Shown: piece by piece, positions 48,836-58,685 of the stretch
Layout of the letters: every line of letters starts with the position of its first letter
How positions within the stretch are numbered: position 1 is the first letter of the stretch
Assembly: GCA_017428725.1 (NCBI GenBank)
Contig: JAFRQH010000003.1
Location: 1-64,000 of the forward strand
Direction: 5' to 3'
DNA length: 64,000 nucleotides
Source of the DNA: Bacteroidales bacterium
GTDB taxonomy: Bacteria > Bacteroidota > Bacteroidia > Bacteroidales > UBA932
Position numbers and translations under genes: made by a program
The notes under the pieces: generated by a model
Seen by the model: the letters and a program-made list of their open reading frames with translations, nothing else
Told to the model about the DNA's origin: nothing
The model's database searches: none

Positions 48836-51800
48836 ATGAAAAAATTACACTTAATCAAGTGTCTCGCCACGGCGGTCGTCGCGCTCGCGCTCTGCCTGCC
48901 GGGCCTGGCACAGAACAAGACCGTCAAGGGCACCGTCCTTGACGACACGGACCAGGGCGTGATCGGCGCCGCCGTGATGATCAAAGGCACGACCAACGGT
49001 GTCGCCACCGACATCGACGGCAAATTCGTCATCACCTGCGCCCCCACGGACATCCTGGTCATCTCCAGCATCGGCTACGATGAGGTGGAGGTGGCCGTCG
49101 GCGACCGCACCGAGCTGACCGTCCGCCTGGAGATCTCGCAGGAACTCCTGGACGATGTGGTCGTCATCGGTTACGGTACGACCCGCGCCAAGAACTTCAC
49201 CGGCTCCGTCGACGTCCTCAAGATGTCCGACTCCCCGGTGGCCGACCTCGGCCTGAACAACCTTGCCGACGTGCTCCGCGGCCGTCTGTCCGGTGTCAAC
49301 CTGGGTGCCGAGTCCGCCACGGTGGGCAGCAACACGAGCATCCTCGTCCGTGGACGCCGTTCCATCGCCTCCACCAGCTCCGCTCCGCTGCTGGTCGTCA
49401 ACGGCGTCATCTTCTCCGGCAACATCGAGGACATCGACCAGAACTCCATCGAGTCCGTGAGCGTGCTCAAGGATGCGACCTCCCTGGCCGCCTACGGTTC
49501 CAAGGCCGCCAACGGTGTCATCATGATCACCCTGAAGAAAGGCCAGGAGGGCAAGCCGCTCATCAACTTCTCCACCAACCACTCCCTGTCCGGCCCCTCC
49601 TACCACCAGAAGTTCCTCTCCCCCGAGAACTACATCCGCTACCGCAACGCGCGCCTGGGTGTCGACAACCTCAAGGACGTGTCCTGGATGTCCTTCCTGG
49701 AGAAGGCCAACTATGACGCCGGCAAGACCACCGACTGGCTGGGGCTCGTCCTGCGTCCCGGTCACACCCACGACTACAACCTCAACTTCAGCGGCCGCAC
49801 GGCCAACTCCAACTACTACGTAGCCATCGGCCACAGCGACCAGTACGGTATCGTGGTGGGCAACCAGTTCGCCCGCAACAACGCCACGATGAACCTGAGC
49901 ACCCATATCAACGAGTTCATCGAGATCGGTGCCAACATGGCCTATACCAACACCGTGAACGACCACATCCAGGCCAGCACCTATGCCAAGCAGTCCCCCT
50001 ATGCCGAGCCCTATCTGCCGGACGGCAAGACCCTGCGCTATTATATTGAAGGTGTGAACTCCTCCTCCCAGAACCCTCTGTGGGCCACGCAGCACGGCGG
50101 CGAGCGCGACAACCGCCGCTTCAACCTCAACCTGGGCGGCTATGTGAGCGTCAACATCCCCTGGGTCAAGGGACTCAACTACCGGATGAACGCCTCCTAC
50201 ACCAAGATCGTCTCCAAGAACTACAGCTTCGAGCACGAGGACATCTCCCCGGTGCTCCTCGCGAACGACTGGGACGGCATCGGCCAGACCCCGGCCTACT
50301 ACAACCTCTCCAACGCCAACGGCTCCATCTCCAACTCGCTCACCGAGAACTGGGTCATCGACAACATCCTCTCCTACGCCCGCGCTTTCGGCCAGCACTA
50401 CGTGAGCGCCTCCCTGGTGTACACCCGCGACAGCGCAATGTCCACCGGCGAGCGTGAGAGCGGCACCGGTTTCGTCAACGCCGGCAACACCCTGACCGGC
50501 TGGTACGGCCTGGCCAACGCCGACAACAAGAGCATCCAGAACGCCAGCTACAGCCTGCACACCGACGTAGGCTACCTCGCGCGCGTGATCTATTCCTACA
50601 AGGACACCTACCACTTCAACGCTTCCTTCCGCAGGGACGGTTCCTCCGTGTTCGGTTCCAAGAAGAAGTGGGGCAACTTCCCCGCCGTGGGCGCTGCCTG
50701 GACCATCTCCAACGAGCCGTTCATGAAGGGCATCACCTGGCTCGACTTCCTCAAGCTCAAGGCCTCCTGGGGCAAGAACGGCGCCCAGACCATCTCCCCT
50801 TACGGCACCCTGTCCACCATCGCCCTGGCCAAGGGCGGCAACATCCCCAACTACTACGGTGGCAAAATCCACTGGGGCCAGCGCCTCGACAAGCTCGGCA
50901 ACCCGAACCTGGGCTGGCAGACCACCACGTCCTGGAACGCCGGCTTCGAGGCTGATGTCCTCAAGGGCCGCATCCACGTGGACCTGAACACCTACTACTC
51001 CAAGACGACCGACCAGATCACCAACCGCCCGATCCCCGTGATGGGTGCCGGTATCACCACCCAGGACGATACCATGGGCCAGGTGGACAACTATGGTGTG
51101 GAGGTCAACCTCACCACCCAGAACATCAAGCGCGGCAAGTTCAACTGGACTTCCGACTTCGTCTTCTCGCTCAACCGCAACAAGCTCATCGACCTCTACG
51201 GTGACGGCCAGGACGATGTGGTGAAGGGCCAGTTCCTGGGCCATCCGCTGAGCGTCATCTACGGCTACGTGGTCGGTGGCATCTACCAGGACGGCGAATA
51301 CGCCGGACGTCCGTACTTCATCACCGCCGACGGCTCGCAGACCATCAACCCCGCCGCCGAGGACCGCAAGATCCTGGGCTACGGCGACGAGAACTTCCGC
51401 CTGTCCTGGGGCAACACCCTCCGCTACGGCGACTGGTCCATGTACTTCCTGTTCCAGGGCATCTTCAGCGGCGGCATGTACGGCAAGGCCAACAACACCT
51501 TCGCCTACACGACCTTCGACACGACGGCGGCCATCTCCGCCTATGACATCCCGTTCTGGACCAAGGAAAGCAAGAGCGAGATCTATCCCGCCCCGAACGT
51601 GAACGAGAGCAAGTTCCAGGTGTACAATCCCTTCGGACACGTCCGCCTGCAGAACATCTCCCTCACCTACAACCTGAGCTCCCTCAGCCAGAAGATCGGC
51701 GTGAAGAACGCCCGTCTGACCCTGAGCGGCCGCAACCTCTTCTTCATCGCTCCCGGCTGGAAGCTGTCCGATCCCCAGAACCGCTCCGGAGACGGCGTGG

Positions 51801-51844
51801 GCATGCCCCGTACCGTCACCCTCGGTCTCAATGTCACCTTCTAA
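48836..51844 (+). CDS. SusC-like TonB-dependent outer-membrane transporter
   Basis: A 1002-residue protein. After a signal peptide (MKKLHLIKCLATAVVALALC) comes a carboxypeptidase-like beta-sandwich (about 30-105: TVKGTVLDDTDQGVIGAAVM). Then a plug domain (about 108-225, with ADVLRGRLSGVN and ASLAAYGSKAANGVI-type motifs) and a 22-strand barrel that ends in GLNVTF. It would take up oligosaccharides with the SusD-like partner and the TonB gene upstream. It is followed by susD with a 19-bp gap. Confidence 0.97.
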   Translation: MKKLHLIKCLATAVVALALCLPGLAQNKTVKGTVLDDTDQGVIGAAVMIKGTTNGVATDIDGKFVITCAPTDILVISSIGYDEVEVAVGDRTELTVRLEISQELLDDVVVIGYGTTRAKNFTGSVDVLKMSDSPVADLGLNNLADVLRGRLSGVNLGAESATVGSNTSILVRGRRSIASTSSAPLLVVNGVIFSGNIEDIDQNSIESVSVLKDATSLAAYGSKAANGVIMITLKKGQEGKPLINFSTNHSLSGPSYHQKFLSPENYIRYRNARLGVDNLKDVSWMSFLEKANYDAGKTTDWLGLVLRPGHTHDYNLNFSGRTANSNYYVAIGHSDQYGIVVGNQFARNNATMNLSTHINEFIEIGANMAYTNTVNDHIQASTYAKQSPYAEPYLPDGKTLRYYIEGVNSSSQNPLWATQHGGERDNRRFNLNLGGYVSVNIPWVKGLNYRMNASYTKIVSKNYSFEHEDISPVLLANDWDGIGQTPAYYNLSNANGSISNSLTENWVIDNILSYARAFGQHYVSASLVYTRDSAMSTGERESGTGFVNAGNTLTGWYGLANADNKSIQNASYSLHTDVGYLARVIYSYKDTYHFNASFRRDGSSVFGSKKKWGNFPAVGAAWTISNEPFMKGITWLDFLKLKASWGKNGAQTISPYGTLSTIALAKGGNIPNYYGGKIHWGQRLDKLGNPNLGWQTTTSWNAGFEADVLKGRIHVDLNTYYSKTTDQITNRPIPVMGAGITTQDDTMGQVDNYGVEVNLTTQNIKRGKFNWTSDFVFSLNRNKLIDLYGDGQDDVVKGQFLGHPLSVIYGYVVGGIYQDGEYAGRPYFITADGSQTINPAAEDRKILGYGDENFRLSWGNTLRYGDWSMYFLFQGIFSGGMYGKANNTFAYTTFDTTAAISAYDIPFWTKESKSEIYPAPNVNESKFQVYNPFGHVRLQNISLTYNLSSLSQKIGVKNARLTLSGRNLFFIAPGWKLSDPQNRSGDGVGMPRTVTLGLNVTF

Positions 51845-51863
51845 TCTAACGACGTAACGAGAT

Positions 51864-53720
51864 ATGAAAACCATGAAATATATCATCCGTCTTGCCAGCG
51901 TTGTGCTCCTGGGCAGTGCCGCCGTCTCCTGCGTGTCCGACAAACTGTTCCTGGAGGAGCAGCCCAAAGCGCTCATCACCATCGCCAACGCCTACGACAA
52001 CAGCGACCAGGTCGTCAACACCCTCCTGACCGGCTACTACGAGTTCGAAGAGCTCTACTTCCCCAACGACTGGGGCCAGGGTCTGGCTTACAACACCACC
52101 ACCGGCACCGATATGACCGACAACAAGTACCAGCTCGGCGTGAACTCCCATATGAGCAACTTCGCCGCGGCGTGGTCGTCGACCTCCAGCCTGCCCCAGA
52201 GCCTTTGGGACAAGTTCTACAAGGTGATCTCCTACGCCAACTTGGCCGACCTCAAGAAAGACGAGGTGAGCTGGCCCAGCGAGGCCGAGAAGAGCCGCGT
52301 GGCTGCTGAGGCCGCCTTCCTGCGCGGCCTGTCCTACCTCCGTCTCGGAGAACTCTTCGGAGGCGTTCCCCTGGTGGTCGAATATGACGAGACCCCCAAC
52401 TTCGCCTACAACCGCGCCACCCGCAGCGAGACCTACCAGAAAGCCATCGCTGACCTCAAGCAGGCCTACGACGTGCTGCCTTGGGACGTCCGTTCCGAGT
52501 ACGGCCGCGCCGGCAAAGGTGCCGCCGCCATGTACCTCGCCGAGGCCCTGCTGGCCGACGGTGTGGAGTCCGGCAACAACCAGTATTTCTCGGAAGCTGC
52601 CAAATATGCCAAGGAAGTCACGGAGCACCACCCGCTGATGAAGAGCCGCTTCGGCGTCCGCATCCCCGGTGCTTCCGGGAGCCAGAACGGCATCCCCAAC
52701 GAGTATCTGCAGGGCAATGTGATGTCCGACCTGTTCGTGGCCCAGAACATCGTGAGCCCGCAGAACACCGAGGCTATCTGGATCATGGTGTCCGCCCCCA
52801 ACTACGCCGCCTACAACGCCAACGGCGGCCGCCGCAACTGCACCCTGGGCTTGACTCCGGCCATCCAGGACTACACCTGGGCGGCTCCTTATAAGAACCA
52901 GTCCAGCAAAGATGTGGCCGCCGGCCCCTGGAAAGCCTTCTCCAAGAAGTACGGCGAAGAGGTCAGCCCTGCCTCCCATGGCGGTACCGGCTGGGCCCAG
53001 AGCACCCCGACCTGGTATGCATCCTACACGATGTGGGACAACGCCCACAACAACAACTCCCTCGGCAAGGACCTCCGTTACATCGAGGATGTGACCGTCA
53101 TCACCAAGTTCCTCTGCTGCGACGAGAACAGCGACTTCTACGAGCAGAAGCTGGGCTGGGAGTACATCGACCACTCCACGCCGGAACTCTCCGGCATCTT
53201 CTTCCCCATCTGGTACAAGGAGACCCCGTTCAGCGTCTGGGACTATGACATGACCCAGCCGGCCGGCTGGTTCGGCAAGTACGTGAACTTCTACCGCTCC
53301 CGCTACGCCGCCCGTTCCGCCGAGGCTTACTTCCTGCTGGCCGAGGCCCTGCTCCGCTCCGGCGACACCGCCGGCGCCACCGCCGCCCTCAACGCGGTCC
53401 GCGAGCGTGCCCACGCCAACCCCTTCTCCACCATCACCATCGACACCATCCTGGACGAGCGCGGCCGCGAGCTCCTCTATGAGGAGTTCCGCTGGGCGAC
53501 CTTCCTGCGGATGAAGCCCGAGGAGTGGAAGAAGCGCATCTACGACCACGGCATGTACTCCGCCCGCAGCAACGCCCCGGCCGAGGAGCTGTATCCCAAC
53601 ACCCGCCGCTGGGCCGAGTTCACCGGCGAGATCAACTTCAAGTACTTCCCGATCCCTTACACCTACATCGAGCTGAACAAGGAATCCGACGGTCTGACCC
53701 AGAACGAAGGATGGAAGTAA
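51864..53720 (+). CDS. SusD-like outer-membrane glycan-binding lipoprotein
   Basis: A 618-residue protein with a lipoprotein signal ending LLGSAAVSC. It has a helical TPR-rich body typical of SusD/RagB: AEAAFLRGLSYLRLGELFGGVPLV and, near the C-terminus, AEAYFLLAEALLRSGDTAGA. It caps the SusC barrel and binds glycans on the cell surface. Its gene follows susC. The strong neighbourhood with GH3 and esterases suggests substituted plant polysaccharides, but the exact substrate cannot be read. Confidence 0.95.
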   Translation: MKTMKYIIRLASVVLLGSAAVSCVSDKLFLEEQPKALITIANAYDNSDQVVNTLLTGYYEFEELYFPNDWGQGLAYNTTTGTDMTDNKYQLGVNSHMSNFAAAWSSTSSLPQSLWDKFYKVISYANLADLKKDEVSWPSEAEKSRVAAEAAFLRGLSYLRLGELFGGVPLVVEYDETPNFAYNRATRSETYQKAIADLKQAYDVLPWDVRSEYGRAGKGAAAMYLAEALLADGVESGNNQYFSEAAKYAKEVTEHHPLMKSRFGVRIPGASGSQNGIPNEYLQGNVMSDLFVAQNIVSPQNTEAIWIMVSAPNYAAYNANGGRRNCTLGLTPAIQDYTWAAPYKNQSSKDVAAGPWKAFSKKYGEEVSPASHGGTGWAQSTPTWYASYTMWDNAHNNNSLGKDLRYIEDVTVITKFLCCDENSDFYEQKLGWEYIDHSTPELSGIFFPIWYKETPFSVWDYDMTQPAGWFGKYVNFYRSRYAARSAEAYFLLAEALLRSGDTAGATAALNAVRERAHANPFSTITIDTILDERGRELLYEEFRWATFLRMKPEEWKKRIYDHGMYSARSNAPAEELYPNTRRWAEFTGEINFKYFPIPYTYIELNKESDGLTQNEGWK

Positions 53721-53745
53721 TGAAAAAAAAGCTTATCTTTAACGT

Positions 53746-56007
53746 ATGCAAAGATTTACAACCATTCTCGTCCTGACTGGCGCCACCTTGCTTGCCGCCT
53801 GCTCGCAGCCGGCCTCGCTTCAGGACCGCCTGACGGCCAACGACAAGAAGATCGACGCGGTCATCGCGCAGATGACCCTCGAGGAGAAGGTGGAGATGCT
53901 CCACAGCAAGACCAACATGTCTTCCGCCGGCGTGGAGCGCCTCGGCATCGCCGACATGCACTATGCCGACGGTCCCTTCGGCATCCGCGAAGAGGGCGTG
54001 CCCAACGGCTTCCAGTCCGCGGGCTGGCAGCTTGACTCCGCCACCTACTTCCCCACCGGGTCGGCGCTCGCCGCCACCTGGTCCGAGGACCTGGCCTATG
54101 AGTACGGCAAGGGTATGGGCATCGAGGCCCGCCTGCGCGGCAAGGATGTCATCCTCGGCCCGGCCGTCAACATCCAGCGCCTGCCCGTTGGCGGCCGCAC
54201 CTATGAGTACCTGAGCGAGGATCCGGCCCTGAGCGCCGCCCTCTCCATGCGCTACACGCTGGGCGTCCAGGACCAGGGTACTGCCGTCTGCATCAAGCAC
54301 TTCGCCGTCAACAACCAGGAGACCAACCGCGGCAGCGTGGACGCCCAGGTGGACGAGCGCACCCTGCGCGAGATCTACCTCAAGCCCTTTGAGCGCGCCG
54401 TGCGCGAGGGCGGCGCGATGAGCGTGATGCCCGCCTACAACAAGGTCAACGGCGACTACTGCTCCGAGAACGAGCACCTGCTGAACGAGATCCTCCGCGG
54501 CGAGTGGGGCTTCAAGGGCTTCACCGTGTCCGACTGGGGCGGCACCCACAGCACGATGGGCGCGATGCTCCACGGCCTCAACGTCCAGATGACGGGCAGC
54601 AACTACCTCGGCCAGCCGGTCATCGACTCCGTCAAGGCCGGTGCGCTGACCGAGGAGCTCGTCAACGAGAAAGTCCGTCAGATCCTGCGCGTCCGCTACG
54701 CCATCGAGGCCATCCCCGACAACGTGGCCAATACCCAAATGACCTCCCAGCCCGAGTGCCAGCAGATCGCCCTCCGCGTGGCGGAGAAATCCATCGTCCT
54801 GCTCAAGAACGAAGGCGGCCTGCTCCCGCTGGCGAAAGAGGTGAAGAAGATCGCCGTCATCGGCCAGAATGCCGTCCTCAAGACCCAGTCCGGCGGCATG
54901 GGCGCCGGTGTCAAAGCCCTCTACGAGGTGACTCCGCTGGAAGGCCTGCGCAAGCGCGCCGGCGATGCCGTACAGGTGCTCTACGCCCCTGGCTACAAGA
55001 ACTTCCCGGGCCGCCGCTGGGGTCCCGCCCCCGCCACGCCCAACCCGCTCGAGGCTGCGGCCATCGATGAGCCGGCCGATCCCGCCCTGCTCGCCGAGGC
55101 TGTCGCGCTGGCCCGCGAGGCGGATCTCGTGATCTTCTTCGGCGGCACCAACAAGAGCATCGAGACCGAAGGCAGCGACCGCGCCAACATCGACCTCCCG
55201 GTCGGACAGAACGAGGTGGTCAAGGCCCTCTACGAGGCCAATCCCAAACTCGTGACCGTGCTCATCTCCGGCGGTCCGTGCGACCTGCGCGAACTCGAGC
55301 CGGTCAGCCCGGCCATCGTCCAGGGCTGGTGGAACGGCACCGAGGGCGGCACCGCGCTGGCCGAAGTGCTCTTCGGCGACATCGCCCCTTCCGGCAAGCT
55401 GCCGTTCACCTTCCCCGCCAAGCTGGAGGATTCCCCCGCTTTCGCGATGGGCAATTTCCCGGACAAGACCCAGGGCGGCGACCTGTTCACGCTGATGTAC
55501 CGCCAGGACCGTACCCGGATGTCCCGCGAAGAGATTGCCGAGATGATGGCCAAGATGCCCAAGCCGGTGTCCAAGTACACCGAGGGCGCGCTCGTCGGCT
55601 ACCGCTGGTTCGACACCAAGAACGTCAAGCCGATGTACGCCTTCGGCCACGGCCTCTCCTATGTGGATTTCAGCTATGGTGAGATGAAGGCCGCTGCCGG
55701 CAAGAAGTCCGTCAAGGTCTCCTTCCCGCTGACCAACGGTGGCAAGATGGCTGCCGACGAGGTGGTGCAGCTGTATGTCAGCCGTCCCGACGCCACGGTG
55801 GAGTGGCCGGCCAAGGAACTCAAGGCTTTCAGCCGCGTGAGCCTGCAGCCGGGCGAGACCCGCACCGTCACCCTGGAGATCCCGGTGGACGACCTCCGCT
55901 ACTGGAATGTCGACAAGAATGCCTGGGACCTCGAGCACGGCAGGCTTGAACTGCTGCTCGGCGCCGCCTCCGACGACATCCGCCAGAAAGCCGAAGTCAC
56001 CCTCTGA
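53746..56007 (+). CDS. GH3 beta-glycosidase lipoprotein
   Basis: A 753-residue protein with signal and lipobox (LLAAC). The GH3 N-domain has KHFAVNNQETNRG (general acid or binding Lys-His) and the nucleophile segment FTVSDWGGTHS. The C-domain includes VIGQNA and SGGMGAG, and the end is a fibronectin-type III-like domain (about 640-753). It should remove terminal beta-linked glucose or xylose from imported oligosaccharides. It is translated in the susC-susD operon, 25 bp after susD. Confidence 0.95.
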   Translation: MQRFTTILVLTGATLLAACSQPASLQDRLTANDKKIDAVIAQMTLEEKVEMLHSKTNMSSAGVERLGIADMHYADGPFGIREEGVPNGFQSAGWQLDSATYFPTGSALAATWSEDLAYEYGKGMGIEARLRGKDVILGPAVNIQRLPVGGRTYEYLSEDPALSAALSMRYTLGVQDQGTAVCIKHFAVNNQETNRGSVDAQVDERTLREIYLKPFERAVREGGAMSVMPAYNKVNGDYCSENEHLLNEILRGEWGFKGFTVSDWGGTHSTMGAMLHGLNVQMTGSNYLGQPVIDSVKAGALTEELVNEKVRQILRVRYAIEAIPDNVANTQMTSQPECQQIALRVAEKSIVLLKNEGGLLPLAKEVKKIAVIGQNAVLKTQSGGMGAGVKALYEVTPLEGLRKRAGDAVQVLYAPGYKNFPGRRWGPAPATPNPLEAAAIDEPADPALLAEAVALAREADLVIFFGGTNKSIETEGSDRANIDLPVGQNEVVKALYEANPKLVTVLISGGPCDLRELEPVSPAIVQGWWNGTEGGTALAEVLFGDIAPSGKLPFTFPAKLEDSPAFAMGNFPDKTQGGDLFTLMYRQDRTRMSREEIAEMMAKMPKPVSKYTEGALVGYRWFDTKNVKPMYAFGHGLSYVDFSYGEMKAAAGKKSVKVSFPLTNGGKMAADEVVQLYVSRPDATVEWPAKELKAFSRVSLQPGETRTVTLEIPVDDLRYWNVDKNAWDLEHGRLELLLGAASDDIRQKAEVTL

Positions 56008-56009
56008 TA

Positions 56010-56098
56010 TGAAGAAACTCTTCTATACCTTGCTTGTCTGGGCCGTGTGCGGTGTCGCCGCAACGGCCCAGCTGGCTTTGGGACTCCTCCAACAATGA
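56010..56098 (+). pseudogene. Signal-peptide remnant between GH3 and esterase
   Basis: A 29-codon frame MKKLFYTLLVWAVCGVAATAQ plus eight residues, then a TGA overlapping the next ATG. It is a complete signal peptide with no mature protein. It may be the relic of a deleted secreted enzyme, or a short leader that couples translation. Confidence 0.4.
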
Positions 56099-57507
56099 AC
56101 AGATTCCTTTTACTCTTCTGCGCGGCCGGCTTGCTGGCCGCCTGCACCGCCCGGACCCCCATTCTCGAGGTCGAGGGCGGACGGGTCCAGGGTGTGCCGA
56201 CGGAAACACCCGGCGTGACCGTCTATCGCGGCATTCCTTTCGCCGCACCTCCTGTGGGCGATCTCCGCTGGAAGGAGCCACAGCCCGTCGTCCCGTGGGA
56301 AGGCGTCCGGACAGCCGACACCTGGGGCCATCCCGCCTGGCAGGCCAAACACACTCCCGGAGGCTATACCCCGGAGTTCTTCTTTGACGGCGATCCCGAA
56401 TTCAGCGAGGACTGCCTGTATCTCAATGTCTGGACGCCCGCTGCAGGCCGGCCCGGAAAGAAACTGCCCGTGACCCTCTGGATCCACGGCGGAGGCTACA
56501 CTGCCGGCTGGGGGTTCGAACCCGAGATGGACGGTGAGGAGTGGGCCGCACACGGCGGGGTGCTCGTGACCTTCAATTACCGCCTCGGCATCCTGGGTTT
56601 CCTGACGCACCCCGCCCTGTCGGCCGAGAGTCCCCACGGCGTGTCCGGCAACTACGGCATGCTCGACCAGATCACCGCCCTGAAATGGGTCAAAGCCAAT
56701 ATCGCCCAGTTCGGCGGGGACCCCGACCACATCACCATCATGGGGCAGAGTGCGGGTGCCATGAGCGTCCAGACGCTCGTCACCTCCCCCTTGTCCAAGG
56801 ACCTCATCGCCGGGGCCATCATCCAGAGCGGCGGCGGACTGACCGACGCGCCCACGCTGGGCGGCAGCCCGATGCAGGACAGCGAGGCTGACGGCAAGGC
56901 GCTGATGGACTGGGGCGGCTACGACACGCTTGAGAAGATGCGTGCCGCCACACCTGAGGAACTGATGTCCCTGGGCACGCGCTATATGCGCGAAACGCGC
57001 CAGTTCCTGCGCGCCGGATCTTCGCCGGTCGTGGACAGCTATGCCTATCCCGAGACCTTCCGGCAAGCGGCCCTGGCTGGCCGCATCGCCCACGTCCCCT
57101 ACCTGATCGGCAGCACGCTCGATGACATGGGTATCCTCGCACAGGGCGTGGACCGGTTCTGCCTGGAGCGTGAGAAGGCCGGGATTCCGGCCTATGCATA
57201 CCAGTTCGCCCGCCGCCTGCCGACGGACGGCCGGGAGCAGGTCCTCCAGGGCGCTTTCCACTCCTCGGAGCTGTGGTATATGTTCAAGTCGCTTCGCTTC
57301 TGCTGGCGGCCTTTCCTCCCCGGCGACTATGACCTCGCCGAGCAGATGATCTCTTACTGGACCCGTTTCGCCCGTTACGGCAATCCGAACGGGGCCGGCG
57401 ACGGGGTCTGGAAACCGTTTACGAAAGACAATCAGGAATATATGGTCTTCCGTCTCGATGACGACGGCCACGTCGCTTCCGCGATGGGCCCGCTGCTCGA
57501 GCCTTAG
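56095..57507 (+). CDS. Type-B carboxylesterase lipoprotein
   Basis: A 470-residue alpha/beta hydrolase starting MNRFLLLFCAAGLLAACTAR (lipobox at Cys17). Typical carboxylesterase_B features: EDCLYLNVWTP, the oxyanion HGGGY motif (about 131-135), the nucleophile GQSAGAMS with S219, and FQSGGG-type segments. It would remove ester groups from side chains of the PUL glycan. The start overlaps a signal-peptide remnant's stop. It is followed by a CE1-like esterase gene in the same direction. Confidence 0.9.
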   Translation: MNRFLLLFCAAGLLAACTARTPILEVEGGRVQGVPTETPGVTVYRGIPFAAPPVGDLRWKEPQPVVPWEGVRTADTWGHPAWQAKHTPGGYTPEFFFDGDPEFSEDCLYLNVWTPAAGRPGKKLPVTLWIHGGGYTAGWGFEPEMDGEEWAAHGGVLVTFNYRLGILGFLTHPALSAESPHGVSGNYGMLDQITALKWVKANIAQFGGDPDHITIMGQSAGAMSVQTLVTSPLSKDLIAGAIIQSGGGLTDAPTLGGSPMQDSEADGKALMDWGGYDTLEKMRAATPEELMSLGTRYMRETRQFLRAGSSPVVDSYAYPETFRQAALAGRIAHVPYLIGSTLDDMGILAQGVDRFCLEREKAGIPAYAYQFARRLPTDGREQVLQGAFHSSELWYMFKSLRFCWRPFLPGDYDLAEQMISYWTRFARYGNPNGAGDGVWKPFTKDNQEYMVFRLDDDGHVASAMGPLLEP

Positions 57508-57520
57508 GCCCGCGTCTGTT

Positions 57521-58615
57521 ATGATGAAACGAATCACAATCCTCTTACTGCTGGCAGCCTTTGGCTGCACACTGCCGCTGTCCGCACAGTGGCAGCGCCG
57601 GGTCACCCCGGCCGATACGCTCCATTCGACCGTCGTCCTGCCGGACGGCAAGGTCGTCTTCCAGATCTACGCGCCCAAGGCCCGCACCGTCTCCGTGGCC
57701 GGAGACCTCCCCTGGGGCAGCCCCGTCACCTTCCGTGAGATGCCCAACGGCGTCTGGAAGGGTGTGTGCGAAGGGCTCGGCGAGGGCGTGTTCCGCTACC
57801 ATTTCGTCGTGGACGGCATCAGCGTCCAGGATCCCAAATCGCCGCAGGCCGGCGAGACCTCGGCCCTGCTGACGGTCGGGGAAAGCTATGTCAGTGACAT
57901 CCCCCACGGTGCTCTGGCCCAGCGCTGGTATTACTCCCGGACCCTTGGCGGGATGCGCCGCATGCATGTCTGGACGCCCGCCGGCTATGAGAATTCGAAG
58001 CAGAAGCTGCCCGTCCTCTATCTCATCCACGGCGGCGGGGACAATGATGCATCCTGGCCCACCGTCGGTGCGGCCGGCTGGATCCTGGACAAGCTGCTGG
58101 CCGAGGGCAAAATGGTGCCGATGATCGTGGTGATGCCCAACGGCACCGTCGAGGGCGTACCCAACGAGGTCCCGCCTTTCGCCCAGGACATGTTCACGGA
58201 CATCATCCCCTTCGTCGAGGCCAACTACCGCGTGGTCGCGAAACCCGAGAGCCGCGCCGTGGCGGGCCTTTCTATGGGCGGGATGGAGACGATGGAGGTC
58301 GTCTTCGGACACCCGGAGCTCTTCCGCTATGCCTGGGTGCTCTCGTCCAGCCTGCAGCCGGGCGTCGACCCGGCCCAGGAGGCCCTCCGGCTGCGCATCG
58401 CAGACAAAGTCGAGCTGATCAACAGATCCTACAAAGCCTTTGTCTTCACCCAGGGCGGCCCTTCGGACATCGCCTACCAGAACTGCATCAACACCCGCAA
58501 CTGCCTGCAGGGACTGGGCCTGCACTTCGACTACCAGGAGAACGCCCAGGCCGGCCACAGCTGGGCCACCTGGCGCGCCGACCTCCAGGTCCTCGCCCCC
58601 ACCCTCTTCCGCTAG
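57521..58615 (+). CDS. CE1-family esterase with N-terminal E-set domain
   Basis: At 364 residues from ATG 57521. The signal peptide precedes an immunoglobulin-like E-set (CBM48-like) domain (about 35-120). A CE1/esterase-D-type alpha/beta hydrolase domain follows. It has the HGGGDNDASW segment, nucleophile S251 in GLSMGG and a C-terminal His in GHSWATW. Such enzymes remove acetyl or feruloyl groups from xylan-type chains. It ends at a hairpin terminator (58633-58663). Confidence 0.88.
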   Translation: MMKRITILLLLAAFGCTLPLSAQWQRRVTPADTLHSTVVLPDGKVVFQIYAPKARTVSVAGDLPWGSPVTFREMPNGVWKGVCEGLGEGVFRYHFVVDGISVQDPKSPQAGETSALLTVGESYVSDIPHGALAQRWYYSRTLGGMRRMHVWTPAGYENSKQKLPVLYLIHGGGDNDASWPTVGAAGWILDKLLAEGKMVPMIVVMPNGTVEGVPNEVPPFAQDMFTDIIPFVEANYRVVAKPESRAVAGLSMGGMETMEVVFGHPELFRYAWVLSSSLQPGVDPAQEALRLRIADKVELINRSYKAFVFTQGGPSDIAYQNCINTRNCLQGLGLHFDYQENAQAGHSWATWRADLQVLAPTLFR

Positions 58616-58632
58616 TTTGCCGCAGATACGGA

Positions 58633-58663
58633 AACGGCCTGCTGCGCGATGCAGCAGGCCGTT
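58633..58663. terminator. Bidirectional terminator hairpin
   Basis: 13-bp perfect stem AACGGCCTGCTGC/GCAGCAGGCCGTT with GCGAT loop between convergent esterase genes. There is no long T-run. Confidence 0.7.
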
Positions 58664-58685
58664 GTCGTATCCGCAGGAGCGGGAC

